From the NCBI RefSeq assembly GCF_016862955.1, contig NZ_BONY01000093.1, forward strand, positions 1 to 34,264: a stretch of DNA of 34,264 nt. The letters are read 5' to 3'. A program made the translations under genes and the position numbers. The stretch comes from Rhizocola hellebori (lineage in GTDB: Bacteria; Actinomycetota; Actinomycetes; Mycobacteriales; Micromonosporaceae). This document shows, in pieces, positions 8,111 to 16,359 of the stretch. Position 1 is the stretch's first letter. The number at the start of each line of letters is the position of its first letter. The notes beneath the pieces were generated by a model. That model saw only the letters and a list, made by a program, of their open reading frames with translations, did no database searches and was not told where the DNA came from.

Positions 8111-8425
8111 AGCGTTATGCCGCAAGGGATGCGCCTTTGGGAGAGGGTGTTCTGCACAGTTGAAGAGAGTCGGCTGGCTTCGTGCCGCGCCGACGCTGGA
8201 TCAGCCCGGCGCAATGCTCCCAGGCGGTGAAGCCATCATCAGCAAACTGTTAGAACTTAGGCACGGGACGTGCACCCTCTCGCTCGGCCATCGGCGTGAG
8301 TGTGGCACAGCCGATCCGTCGCAAGCATTCGATATTTGGCGGTTGCGGCTCCGAGACCTGCAGACAACGGTAGGGTTAGTAAGAATGGCAGGTCAGCCGC
8401 AGGTGACTTCCGCGTCTTGGAACCG
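8111..8425. other. Intergenic region before the giant kinase/GGDEF gene
   Basis: This 315-bp gap separates the divergent methyltransferase and giant signalling genes. It holds a small perfect inverted repeat, GCACG-GGA-CGTGC (8261-8273), and a TAGGGT box (8371-8376) that could be a -10 for the giant gene with a start of transcription near 8383. No clear -35 is seen. The giant gene's frame is open back to 8300, but the extra residues look non-coding. I see no convincing small gene here. Confidence 0.5.
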
Positions 8426-11400
8426 ATGATGGCGGGCGAAACTGTGATGGCCCAGGCGGAGCTGCTCTACGAAAGCGAGCGCACGCGGGTCACCCGGGTT
8501 TTCGTTTCGGCAGACGAAACGGTCGTAGTCAAACTGCCGCGCGGCCCGGACGCCGCCCAGCGCCGCCGACACGAGACCGCCGAGCTGCGGCGGCTGGCCG
8601 GGGTGGACGGGGCGGCACAGCTTGCAGACGAGCGGGCCACCGCGGCCGCGAACGGCCCCGACGGGATCGTGCTGGTCGACACGGGCGGGGCCACTCTTGC
8701 TGCGCGCGCTATGCCGCTGCCCCCCGACGAGCTGGCCGAGCTGGCTTTGCGGCTGGCACAGGCATTGGCCGCGGTGCACGCCAGGCACGTGGTGCACCGG
8801 GATGTCTGCCCGGCCAACATCATGCTGCCGGCCGAAAGCGGCCACGGGCCGTACCTGATCGACTTCGAGCTCGCGACGACCACCGCCGAAATCCGCCCCG
8901 AGTTCACCCACCACGACGAAATCGTCGGCACGCTTGCCTATCTCGCCCCCGAGCAGACCGGGCGCACCGGGCGGCCTGTCGACGAGCGGGCCGACCTCTA
9001 CGCCCTGGGCGCCACCCTCTACGAACTGGCTACGGGCGAACCGCCATTCGGCACCGGTGACCCGCTGCGGCTTTGCCACGCGCACCTGGCGCGACGGCCG
9101 ATCCCCCCGGCGACGGTCAATCCTGCTTTGCCGGCCGGATTCTCCGACATCGTCATGCATCTGCTGGAGAAGGAACCGGACAGTCGTTACCAGACCGCCG
9201 AAGGGCTGGCCCACGACCTCGGCCTGCTGCGCGATGGCCGCTTCGAGCAGTCCGAGGGGGTGCGTATAGGCGCCAACGACTTCCCGGCGAGGCTGCTGCC
9301 CCAGTCGCGCATCATCGGCCGCGAGTCCGAGATCCGTGTCCTGGACACCGCGTTCGCCGACGCGATGCTGGGCCTGAGCCACGGCGTGATCGTCAGTGGC
9401 GCGCCGGGTACCGGAAAGACATCTCTGGTCGATGAGCTGCGCCCGATCGCGTCAGCGACCGGCGGCTGGTTCGTCTCCGGCAAGTTCGACCAGCACCGCA
9501 ACGACACCGAGTCCGACGCGGTGTGGCTGGGATTTCGGGCGCTGGTCCGGCTGCTGCTGGCCGAGCCCGAGGAGAACCTGGCCGACCTGAGGCAGCGGCT
9601 GACCGAGGCGCTCCAGGAGCGGGTTGGGTTCCTCGCCGCGCTCCTGCCGGAGTTCGGGACGCTGATGCGGGTCGCGCCCGCCACCGATTTCGGCGATGCC
9701 GCGCTCGCCCCGGCCCGTATCCAGCGCGCCGGCGTGGACCTGTTGCGCACCATCGCGTCGCCCAAGCGGCCGCTCGTCGTCTTCTTCGACGACATGCAGT
9801 GGTCTTCGCGTACCCCACTCGGCTTCGTCGATTTGCTTTTCTCTGAGGGCCTCCCGGACGGGCTGCTGTTGGTGATCGCGTTTCGCGAAGACATGGTGGA
9901 CAGCACCCATCCCTTGTCGGCGATGCAGCAACGCTGGCAGCGTCAGCCGGTGCCTCCCGACCAGATCCGGCTGGGCAACCTGCCCACCGCCTTCGCCGCG
10001 GAGCTGGTCGCCGACATCCTGCGCCTGCCTGCTGACAACGCGGCCGAGCTGGCCCAGCCCATCGCCGCGCGGACCGGCGGCAACCCTTACGACACGGTCG
10101 AACTCATCAATGCGCTGCGCCGCGACGGACAGCTGACCCTCACCGACGACGGCTGGGACTGGGACCCGGTGGCGTTGTCGCAACATTTGCGCCAGGCCGA
10201 CGTGGCCGACCTGTGGTCGTCACGGCTGCACCGATTGCCGCCGGCCACCCGCACCCTGATGCAGGCCATGGCATGCCTGGGCGGGTCCGTGAATGTGGAT
10301 TTGCTGAAAGCCGGCACCGGGCAGCCGGTGAACGTGATCGAGGAGCAGCTCGAACCCGCGCTCGACGACGGATTGCTGGCGGTGGAGGGCGGCCGCGCGG
10401 TGCGGTTCCGGCACGACCGCATCCATCAGGCCATCCTCGACAGCGTTGGTCCCGATGAGCGTACCCACCTGCAACTGGAACTGGCCCGGCGGCTGGCGAC
10501 CCAGCCGGACCTGGTTGACGTGGCGGCCCAGCAGTATTACGCCGTCGCATCGCATGTGTCCGAAGTGGACGAACGAGCGGTGGCCGCTGGGGTGCTGGCA
10601 CGCGCCGCCGAAAGGGCCATGCTGATCAGCGACAACGTTCTGGCCGAACGCTATCTGGCCACGGCGTTGCCTCTGACCGACCCGGCCGACGTCACCGCGG
10701 TGCGCCGGCTGCTGGCCTTCCGCCACAGCGTTTACTACCATCTGGGCCGCCTACAGGAGGCTGACGAGGTCTATCGCGCTCTCGACGATGCCGCGGCGGT
10801 GACACCCGATATCGCGCTGGTGCAGGTCCTGAGTTTGACCAACCAGGGCCGAGCCCGCGAAGCCGTGGCGCTCGGCTTGGACACGCTGCGCAGCCTCGGC
10901 ATCACCGTCCCCGAGCCGCAGCGCCTCGACGCCGACATCGAGAACGGGCTCGATGCCCTCTACCGCTGGGTCGAATCCGGCGATGAGCACGACGATCTGC
11001 GCCTGCCGCCGTTGCGTGAACCGACCCTGCTGACCGCGGCAGCGCTGATCAACCGGCTGATGGCCCCGGCGTTCTTCTCGGACCAGAAAACGTTGGCCTG
11101 GCTGACGTTGCATGCGCTGCGCATGTGGGCGGTCGCGCCGGTCGCGTCACTGGTCGGCCCGGTCAGCCACGTCACCTTCGTCACGGCCGCGCGACGCGGC
11201 GATTACCGCACCGGATATAGGGCGATGCGGCGCATCCTCGCCGTCGGTGAGGCCCGTGGCTACGAGCCGGACACCTCACAGGCCCGCTTTCTCTATGCGC
11301 TGAGCACCGGCCATTGGTTCGACCGGCTGGAAGACGTTGTCGCGCAGGCCCACCGGGCTCGTGAGGGTTTGCTGCACGGCGGCGACCTGCAGAAGGCTTG

Positions 11401-13315
11401 CCACACCTACTACGTCTCGGTTTACGCGATGCTCGACTACGCGCCGAATCTGGAGTCCTATCTGGCCGAGGTGGACGCCGGGCTCGCTTTCGCCCACCGT
11501 ACCGGCAACGACCAGGCCGCCGATGTGTACCTGGCATACCGGCGGCTGGCCGAGGCCTTGCGCGGCGCCGACCACGACGAGCAGACCAAGCAGGCGTTCC
11601 TGGCCCGTACCAGCAGCGACAACCCGGTCGCCGCGTTCAACGCGCACGTCACCCAGGCGCTGGCCGGAGCGCTTCTCGACGACCCCGACCGGATGGATCG
11701 GCACGCCGAGTCGGCCTACCTGCTGTTGCCGACCAATCCTTCGACCTACCCCACTGCATTGGCTCATCTTCTGCGGGTACTGACCACGGCCGCCGCTGTG
11801 CGCGCCGCGTTGCCCGAGGACCGTGCGGAGCTGATGACACGGCTGGACGAGGCGGTGGACTGGCTACGCGTCCGCGCCGTGGACAATCAGGGCAACTTCG
11901 CGCATCTGCTGCGCCTGGCCGAGGCCGAACGGGCTTGGGCCGCAAGGGATTTCGAGGCAGCCGCGCGCGCCTACGACGCGGCCCGCCGCGAGGTCTCAGA
12001 CCGAATACGCCCTTGGCATTGGGCATTCATCCACGAGCGGGCGGCCCGCTTCTACCTGGCTCACGACATGCCCGCAGCCGGGCAGTCGCTGCTGGAACTC
12101 GCCGCCGAGGCCTACCGGGCCTGGGGGGCGACCGCCAAGGCCATTCAGCTCACACCCGTCCGCACCACCGCGTCTTCCGCCGGTGGCCGGCCCGACATCC
12201 CGGTTCGCCAGTCGGGCATCAGCGTCGCCGGAATCGACCTGCTGGGCATCGTGGCCGCCTCGCAGGCGCTCAGCTCGCAGACCACTCTCGACGGCCTGCA
12301 CGCCAGCCTGGTCGAGGTCCTCAGCGACCTGACCGGCGCCACCAACATCCAGCTGCTGCTGTGGGAGGGCGAAGGGCGCCGCTGGACGCTGGCTCGGCCC
12401 GCCCCAACCGGGGAGACCGGCCAATTAGGACACTCAGGGCAGGTGTGCGCCTCCGCGGTCCGCTACGTCGAGCGCACCGGCGACCCGCTGATCATCGACG
12501 ACGCCACCCGCGACGACCGATTCTCCCGCGACCCCTACCTGGACGGGTTGGACTGCTGCTCGATGATGCTGGTGCCCATCATGAACCGGGGCGCTCCACA
12601 AGCGCTGCTGGTGCTGGAGAACCGGCTCATCCGGGGCGCTTTCTCCAGCGAGCGGCTCGATGCGGTCAATCTGGTCGCCGGACAACTCGCGGTGTCCCTG
12701 GACAACGCGTCGGTCTACGAGTCCTTGGAACGCAAAGTCACCGAGCGGACAGAGGCGCTGGTCGCCGCGAACCTGCGCCTGGAACAGCTCAGCAGCACCG
12801 ACCCGCTGACCCGCCTGGCCAACCGGCGCCAGTGGGAACAGCGCCTGCACGCGGAATGGCAGCAGGCCGGCCGCAGCGGCGAGCCAATCGCCCTCGCCAT
12901 GGTCGATATCGACTCGTTCAAGCTTTACAACGACCACTACGGGCACCCGGCCGGCGACGACTGCCTGCAACGCGTCGCCACCGAGCTGACCGCCAACCAG
13001 CGCGAGAACGACCTCGTCGCGCGCTACGGCGGCGAGGAATTCGCGATCATCATGCCGCGTACCGGGACAGCCGAAGCCGCGCTAGTCGCCGAACGGCTGC
13101 GCGCCTCGATCGCGGCGCTTGCCGAGCCACACCTCCTGGCCGAAACGAAGATCGTCACGGTCAGCATCGGTGTCGCGGCGCTGATACCCGAACGCGGTAG
13201 CGCTGCCGCGCAACTGCTGGCACTGGCCGATGTAGAGCTTTACCGGGCCAAACACGATGGCGGCAACCGGATCCGCGTCGCCGGCTTCCCGGTGGGACCG
13301 CTTCGGCTACGATAA
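8426..13315 (+). CDS. Multidomain signalling protein: kinase-like, AAA ATPase, GAF and GGDEF diguanylate cyclase
   Basis: About 1,629 residues. A kinase-like domain (about 15-265) has VVVK with Lys36, HRDVCPAN (124-131, the usual Lys replaced by Cys128), DFE (146-148) for DFG, and GTLAYLAPEQTG. An AAA/NACHT-like ATPase follows with IGRESEIRVL, Walker A GAPGTGKT (325-332), GKFDQHRND and a Walker B-like VVFFDDMQW. A long helical, TPR-like region spans about 650-1260, then GAF (about 1270-1430), a short coiled coil, and GGDEF (about 1459-1620). The GGDEF has active-site GGEEF (1535-1539) and the inhibitory I-site RxxD (REND) exactly five residues before it, so it should make c-di-GMP under product control. 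The N-terminal half matches the multi-sensor kinases of cyanobacteria and myxobacteria, which usually end in a histidine kinase. No membrane segment is seen. Starts at 8300 or 8447 are also possible. The end overlaps the next gene by 9 bp. Confidence 0.9.
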   Translation: MMAGETVMAQAELLYESERTRVTRVFVSADETVVVKLPRGPDAAQRRRHETAELRRLAGVDGAAQLADERATAAANGPDGIVLVDTGGATLAARAMPLPPDELAELALRLAQALAAVHARHVVHRDVCPANIMLPAESGHGPYLIDFELATTTAEIRPEFTHHDEIVGTLAYLAPEQTGRTGRPVDERADLYALGATLYELATGEPPFGTGDPLRLCHAHLARRPIPPATVNPALPAGFSDIVMHLLEKEPDSRYQTAEGLAHDLGLLRDGRFEQSEGVRIGANDFPARLLPQSRIIGRESEIRVLDTAFADAMLGLSHGVIVSGAPGTGKTSLVDELRPIASATGGWFVSGKFDQHRNDTESDAVWLGFRALVRLLLAEPEENLADLRQRLTEALQERVGFLAALLPEFGTLMRVAPATDFGDAALAPARIQRAGVDLLRTIASPKRPLVVFFDDMQWSSRTPLGFVDLLFSEGLPDGLLLVIAFREDMVDSTHPLSAMQQRWQRQPVPPDQIRLGNLPTAFAAELVADILRLPADNAAELAQPIAARTGGNPYDTVELINALRRDGQLTLTDDGWDWDPVALSQHLRQADVADLWSSRLHRLPPATRTLMQAMACLGGSVNVDLLKAGTGQPVNVIEEQLEPALDDGLLAVEGGRAVRFRHDRIHQAILDSVGPDERTHLQLELARRLATQPDLVDVAAQQYYAVASHVSEVDERAVAAGVLARAAERAMLISDNVLAERYLATALPLTDPADVTAVRRLLAFRHSVYYHLGRLQEADEVYRALDDAAAVTPDIALVQVLSLTNQGRAREAVALGLDTLRSLGITVPEPQRLDADIENGLDALYRWVESGDEHDDLRLPPLREPTLLTAAALINRLMAPAFFSDQKTLAWLTLHALRMWAVAPVASLVGPVSHVTFVTAARRGDYRTGYRAMRRILAVGEARGYEPDTSQARFLYALSTGHWFDRLEDVVAQAHRAREGLLHGGDLQKACHTYYVSVYAMLDYAPNLESYLAEVDAGLAFAHRTGNDQAADVYLAYRRLAEALRGADHDEQTKQAFLARTSSDNPVAAFNAHVTQALAGALLDDPDRMDRHAESAYLLLPTNPSTYPTALAHLLRVLTTAAAVRAALPEDRAELMTRLDEAVDWLRVRAVDNQGNFAHLLRLAEAERAWAARDFEAAARAYDAARREVSDRIRPWHWAFIHERAARFYLAHDMPAAGQSLLELAAEAYRAWGATAKAIQLTPVRTTASSAGGRPDIPVRQSGISVAGIDLLGIVAASQALSSQTTLDGLHASLVEVLSDLTGATNIQLLLWEGEGRRWTLARPAPTGETGQLGHSGQVCASAVRYVERTGDPLIIDDATRDDRFSRDPYLDGLDCCSMMLVPIMNRGAPQALLVLENRLIRGAFSSERLDAVNLVAGQLAVSLDNASVYESLERKVTERTEALVAANLRLEQLSSTDPLTRLANRRQWEQRLHAEWQQAGRSGEPIALAMVDIDSFKLYNDHYGHPAGDDCLQRVATELTANQRENDLVARYGGEEFAIIMPRTGTAEAALVAERLRASIAALAEPHLLAETKIVTVSIGVAALIPERGSAAAQLLALADVELYRAKHDGGNRIRVAGFPVGPLRLR

Positions 13316-14137
13316 CTGTTCCTTTACGGCGCGAGCCAGGTCATGCAAATCAGTTGTCTGGACCAGCCTTCCATTCGGATCCGCGTACTCCTGCAGGGCC
13401 ACGGTGAGTAGCGCGGCGCGTGGCGGCTCACGATTCATCAGCCACTGGCCGCCCTCGCGTTTGGACAGCATGACTCGCTCCCGCAACCAGGCCAACGTGC
13501 GGGCGAAGTTCAGCACCGGATAAACCGGCACCGCAACCTGTTCCGCTGAAATGCCAAGGATTTCCCCGCAACTCTGCAGAACATCCTCCCCGATCGAGGC
13601 GAGGAACTCCCCGTCATCGACCTGCCGCAACACCTGCCTGGCGGGTAGGCCGTAGGCGGCGACCCCGGCCGTCCACGCGACGGCAAAATGCCCCGCAAGG
13701 TCCGGATCTCGCGCGACTTCGTCCAGATCCCAACTTTCGGGGCTCTGCCGAGCCAGGCGCGCTCGACTGAAGTGATAGAGATAGCCGATGGGATGAGGAC
13801 TGCTGCGGGCCGCCTGGCGGGACAGCACAGACAGCTCAAAGCCGTTTCCCGGGGCCTGCGCGTCTCCCGCTACGAGCATCCGGTGGAACGTCGCTAGCCC
13901 CGAGGCCCGCTCGACGACGAGCAAGGCGTCGATATCGCTGGACGGCGTCCAGCAGCCCCAGGCCAGCGAGCCATGAACGATGACCGAGACCAAGCCCTCA
14001 CCGAAGGCCGCTTGTGCCCAACCGACCAGCCCCTGCACCGCTGCTCGCGGAGCCGATGGGAAGTCGCTCGCCTGGGCCGGACGGATCTCCGGCCGGTCGC
14101 CGGCGACGCCAAAGTCGAACACGGGTGGATTGTGCAC
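13307..14137 (-). CDS. AadA-like aminoglycoside nucleotidyltransferase family protein (DUF4111-like C-terminus)
   Basis: A 276-residue protein with the nucleotidyltransferase motif HGSLAWGCWTPSSDID: GS at 56-57 and the metal-binding Asp68 and Asp70. The C-terminal helical half, with YPVLNFARTLAWLRE and SKREGGQWLM, is that of the streptomycin/spectinomycin adenylyltransferase (AadA) family. Such enzymes add AMP to aminoglycosides, but chromosomal relatives may act on other small molecules, so resistance should not be assumed. The start is GTG 14137. It is convergent with the giant kinase/GGDEF gene (9-bp overlap) and divergent from pspC, with a palindrome between. Confidence 0.82.
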   Translation of the reverse strand: MHNPPVFDFGVAGDRPEIRPAQASDFPSAPRAAVQGLVGWAQAAFGEGLVSVIVHGSLAWGCWTPSSDIDALLVVERASGLATFHRMLVAGDAQAPGNGFELSVLSRQAARSSPHPIGYLYHFSRARLARQSPESWDLDEVARDPDLAGHFAVAWTAGVAAYGLPARQVLRQVDDGEFLASIGEDVLQSCGEILGISAEQVAVPVYPVLNFARTLAWLRERVMLSKREGGQWLMNREPPRAALLTVALQEYADPNGRLVQTTDLHDLARAVKEQLS

Positions 14138-14146
14138 GGTTTCGGG

Positions 14147-14174
14147 TCAGGGTTCTACCAGGGTCGGACCCTGA
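14147..14174. promoter_or_regulatory. Palindromic element between AadA-like gene and pspC
   Basis: A perfect 13-bp palindrome AGGGTC-G-GACCCT (14160-14172) is nested in a larger imperfect inverted repeat that starts TCAGGGTTC and ends GGACCCTGA. It lies 10-37 bp before the GTG of the AadA-like gene and 35-62 bp before the ATG of pspC, so a regulator bound here could act on both. Confidence 0.4.
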
Positions 14175-14208
14175 GGTCGTCGGCGCTGAGGTGATGCACT
14201 CTTGGGTC

Positions 14209-14463
14209 ATGAACAGCATCCATGAGAACTTCGAGAACCAAGGGCTGGTGCGCCCGCGCGAGGGAAGGCTGCTGGCCGGCGTCGTGGCCGGTCTGGGACG
14301 CCGCTTCGGTATCGACCCATGGCCGGCCCGGCTGCTCTTCGTGCTGGTGCTCCTGCTCATCCCGGGCAGCCAGATCCTCATCTATCCGATCCTGTGGATC
14401 CTCATGCCGGCCGAGAAGACCGCCAACAACCTGGCTGCGCCGGTCACCGGTACCCCAGCCTGA
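14209..14463 (+). CDS. PspC domain protein
   Basis: An 84-residue membrane protein. LVRPREGRLLAGVVAGLGRRFGIDPWPARLLFVL is the PspC signature, with the Gly-rich amphipathic part followed by a membrane helix at about 41-63 (LLFVLVLLLIPGSQILIYPILWI) and the ending LMPAE. In actinomycetes PspC-domain proteins are linked to envelope stress, and the domain also starts some sensor kinases. The ATG at 14209 is chosen because the family begins here; the frame is open upstream. It stands alone on the plus strand and converges on the aldo/keto reductase, 44 bp away. Confidence 0.85.
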   Translation: MNSIHENFENQGLVRPREGRLLAGVVAGLGRRFGIDPWPARLLFVLVLLLIPGSQILIYPILWILMPAEKTANNLAAPVTGTPA

Positions 14464-14507
14464 CAAAAGTCCACAAAGGACGCTCTGCGGCCGGGGTACC
14501 GGGAAGG

Positions 14508-15368
14508 TCAGGCCTGATCGATGAGCGCTACCTGCTCGGGGCTGAGCTGGAGCTGGGCCGCGTCGACCGAGGCCTGGATCGTCTGCGGCCGGCTCGATCC
14601 GGGGATCGGGATCACCACCGGCGACTTGGCGAGCATCCAGGCCAGAGTCACCTGCTGTGGAGTCGCTCCGAGCTCGTCGGCGACCTGTTGGAGATGGGGG
14701 AATCTGTTGCCCAGCGCCGCTGCGTCGCCGATGCCGCCCAGCGGGCTCCACGGCAGAAAGGCGATCCCGAGCTCGTCGCACAGGCGCAGCTCGGGCTCGC
14801 TGGACCGGAACGCGGGGGAGAACTCGTTCTGCACCGACACCAGGCGCCCGCCCAGAATCTCCTGAGAGGCCTTGATCCGCGCCGGATTGGCGTTCGAGAT
14901 GCCCGCCATCTGGATTTTGCCGGCGTCCAGCAGGTCGCGGATCGCGCCGACGGAGTCCTCGTAAGGCACCCGGGGGTCGGGCCGGTGGAACTGGTATAGG
15001 CCGATGGCCTCGACGCCGAGCCGCTTCAGTGAGGCTTCACACGCCTGTTTGAGATAGCTCGGTGATCCGTTGAGGGTCCACGAACCGTCACCCGGGCGCA
15101 GATGCCCGCCCTTGGTGGCCACGAGCACGCCATCGGTGCCCGATCCGTAACTGGCCAGCGCTTCGGCGATCAGCGTCTCGTTGTGGCCGACGTCATCGGC
15201 GTATAGGTGGTACGCGTCGGCGGTGTCGATGAGGGTGACCCCCGCGTCCAGCGCGGCATGGATGGTGGCGACACAGCGTTCCCTGTCCGGCCGGCCTTCG
15301 ATCGACATCGGCATGCCGCCTAGTCCGATCGCCCCGACCTGTATGTCACCGATTTGGCGCAGCTGCAT
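14508..15368 (-). CDS. Aldo/keto reductase family oxidoreductase
   Basis: A 286-residue TIM-barrel NADPH-dependent reductase. The tetrad is complete: Asp48 and Tyr53 in LIDTADAY, Lys86 in VLVATKGG, and His128 in LYQFHRPD. The cofactor loop near the end reads IPIPGSSRPQTIQASVDAAQ. Such enzymes reduce aldehydes and ketones in the cytoplasm; the substrate is unknown. I chose ATG 15368, preceded by GAAGGTGG; GTG starts 6 and 9 bp upstream are also in frame. It lies downstream of the PH-like membrane protein gene on the same strand, with a 104-bp gap, so it may have its own promoter. Confidence 0.92.
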   Translation of the reverse strand: MQLRQIGDIQVGAIGLGGMPMSIEGRPDRERCVATIHAALDAGVTLIDTADAYHLYADDVGHNETLIAEALASYGSGTDGVLVATKGGHLRPGDGSWTLNGSPSYLKQACEASLKRLGVEAIGLYQFHRPDPRVPYEDSVGAIRDLLDAGKIQMAGISNANPARIKASQEILGGRLVSVQNEFSPAFRSSEPELRLCDELGIAFLPWSPLGGIGDAAALGNRFPHLQQVADELGATPQQVTLAWMLAKSPVVIPIPGSSRPQTIQASVDAAQLQLSPEQVALIDQA

Positions 15369-15472
15369 GCCCACCACCTTCGCTCAAGACACGCCCGGTT
15401 GTCCAACCATGCAGCGCCCCGCTTGATAGAAACCCCGAACATATCGATTATCGGCACATCGACTTTCGTTGG

Positions 15473-16039
15473 CTATTTCGTTGCCAGATCGGCGATCGGC
15501 ACCTCCGGGGCGAACGCTCGAACGGCCGTGGCCAGCTTGCCACGGTCCAAACTCCACAGATTGACCGGCCGGCTGTCGATCGCCACCTGCCGCGGCACGT
15601 GCGCGGGGACGGTCGCCAAGGCGATCCGCTGCCAACGTTTGGAGCGTGCCGAGCCTTTCAACTGCGGCAGGCCCTCGTGGCGCTGCAGCCCGACGAAGGC
15701 CATTTTCCGGCCGCGGGTCGCCTCCTGTTCCCACAGCACCACAGCGACGATGTCTTGCCAGGAGACCAGCTCGTCCTTGTCGCGGCTGAACGTCGATGGG
15801 CCACCGAGCAGCACGCCCTGAGCGTCGACTCGCAGCATGGTCCGGCGTCGCACCAGCGTGATCCCGCGCGGCACCAGGTACAAACCGCCTAGCAGGAAGC
15901 ACAGCACGCTTACCACGGGATTGCGCCCGATGAGCAGTATCCCCACCGCGACGAACCCGAAACTCGCCAGCAGCAGCACCAGATCCTTGCGGCCCAGAGC
16001 ATGCCGGGCCTCATATATCGAAGATTCAGAAGCAGTCAC
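15473..16039 (-). CDS. Small membrane protein with PH-like domain
   Basis: A 188-residue protein. Two adjacent hydrophobic segments (about 19-38 LVLLLASFGFVAVGILLIGR and 43-60 VVSVLCFLLGGLYLVPRG) form a membrane hairpin. After them a beta-rich part reads LRVDAQGVLLGG, LVSWQDIVAVVLWEQ and FVGLQRHEGLPQL, the pattern of the bacterial PH-like (STM3941-type) domains. A role at the membrane face is likely but the ligand is unknown. It is divergent from the truncated amidohydrolase. Confidence 0.72.
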   Translation of the reverse strand: MTASESSIYEARHALGRKDLVLLLASFGFVAVGILLIGRNPVVSVLCFLLGGLYLVPRGITLVRRRTMLRVDAQGVLLGGPSTFSRDKDELVSWQDIVAVVLWEQEATRGRKMAFVGLQRHEGLPQLKGSARSKRWQRIALATVPAHVPRQVAIDSRPVNLWSLDRGKLATAVRAFAPEVPIADLATK

Positions 16040-16093
16040 GGCCGCTCAGTCTGCCATCCCGATGGGGGATTCGCCCATCCAGCCTCATCCACA

Positions 16094-16099
16094 TAGACT
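16094..16099 (+). promoter_or_regulatory. Possible -10 box of the truncated amidohydrolase
   Basis: TAGACT fits the actinomycete TAnnnT -10 pattern and lies 27 bp before ATG 16126, with a G-rich stretch (GGGGG) between that could bind the ribosome. The remnant may therefore still be transcribed. Confidence 0.35.
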
Positions 16100-16125
16100 G
16101 CACTCCACGGATGGGGGTCTGACGG

Positions 16126-16359
16126 ATGCTGGCAATTCGGGCCGCTGGGCTGTTCGACGGTTTCTCGGAAACGGCCGTGGAGCAGCCAGTGGTGCTGCTG
16201 GACAACGGAAAGATCGTGTCGGTCCAGCCGCATGGCGAGCCGCCGTCACACACCGAGGTAGTCGACCTGGGTGACGCCTGGCTGATGCCGGGCATGATCG
16301 ATGCCCATCTGCACCTGTGCTTCGACGCCAGCGCCGATCCGGTGGCCGCGCTGGCTTAG
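16126..16359 (+). pseudogene. Amidohydrolase, N-terminal remnant
   Basis: A frame of 77 codons that reads as the start of an amidohydrolase of the imidazolonepropionase/prolidase group: the small beta-sandwich (AIRAAGLFDG, VVLLDNGKIVSVQP) and then WLMPGMIDAHLHL with the metal-binding HxH. Such enzymes are normally about 400 residues, so the whole TIM barrel beyond the first strand is missing. The frame ends at TAG 16357-16359, which overlaps the stop of the convergent membrane-protein gene (16356-16358). It looks like the product of a deletion or replacement whose junction is at about 16350. It cannot be an active enzyme. Confidence 0.8.

Noticed and set aside
8160-8429. A short plus-strand frame of 89 codons before the giant gene
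   Set aside because: It has no ribosome site or recognisable motif and overlaps the likely promoter of the giant gene.
11398-13200. A 600-codon second plus-strand frame in the giant kinase/GGDEF gene
   Set aside because: It is Arg/Pro/Gly-rich out-of-frame translation of the GAF and GGDEF region, with no recognisable domain.
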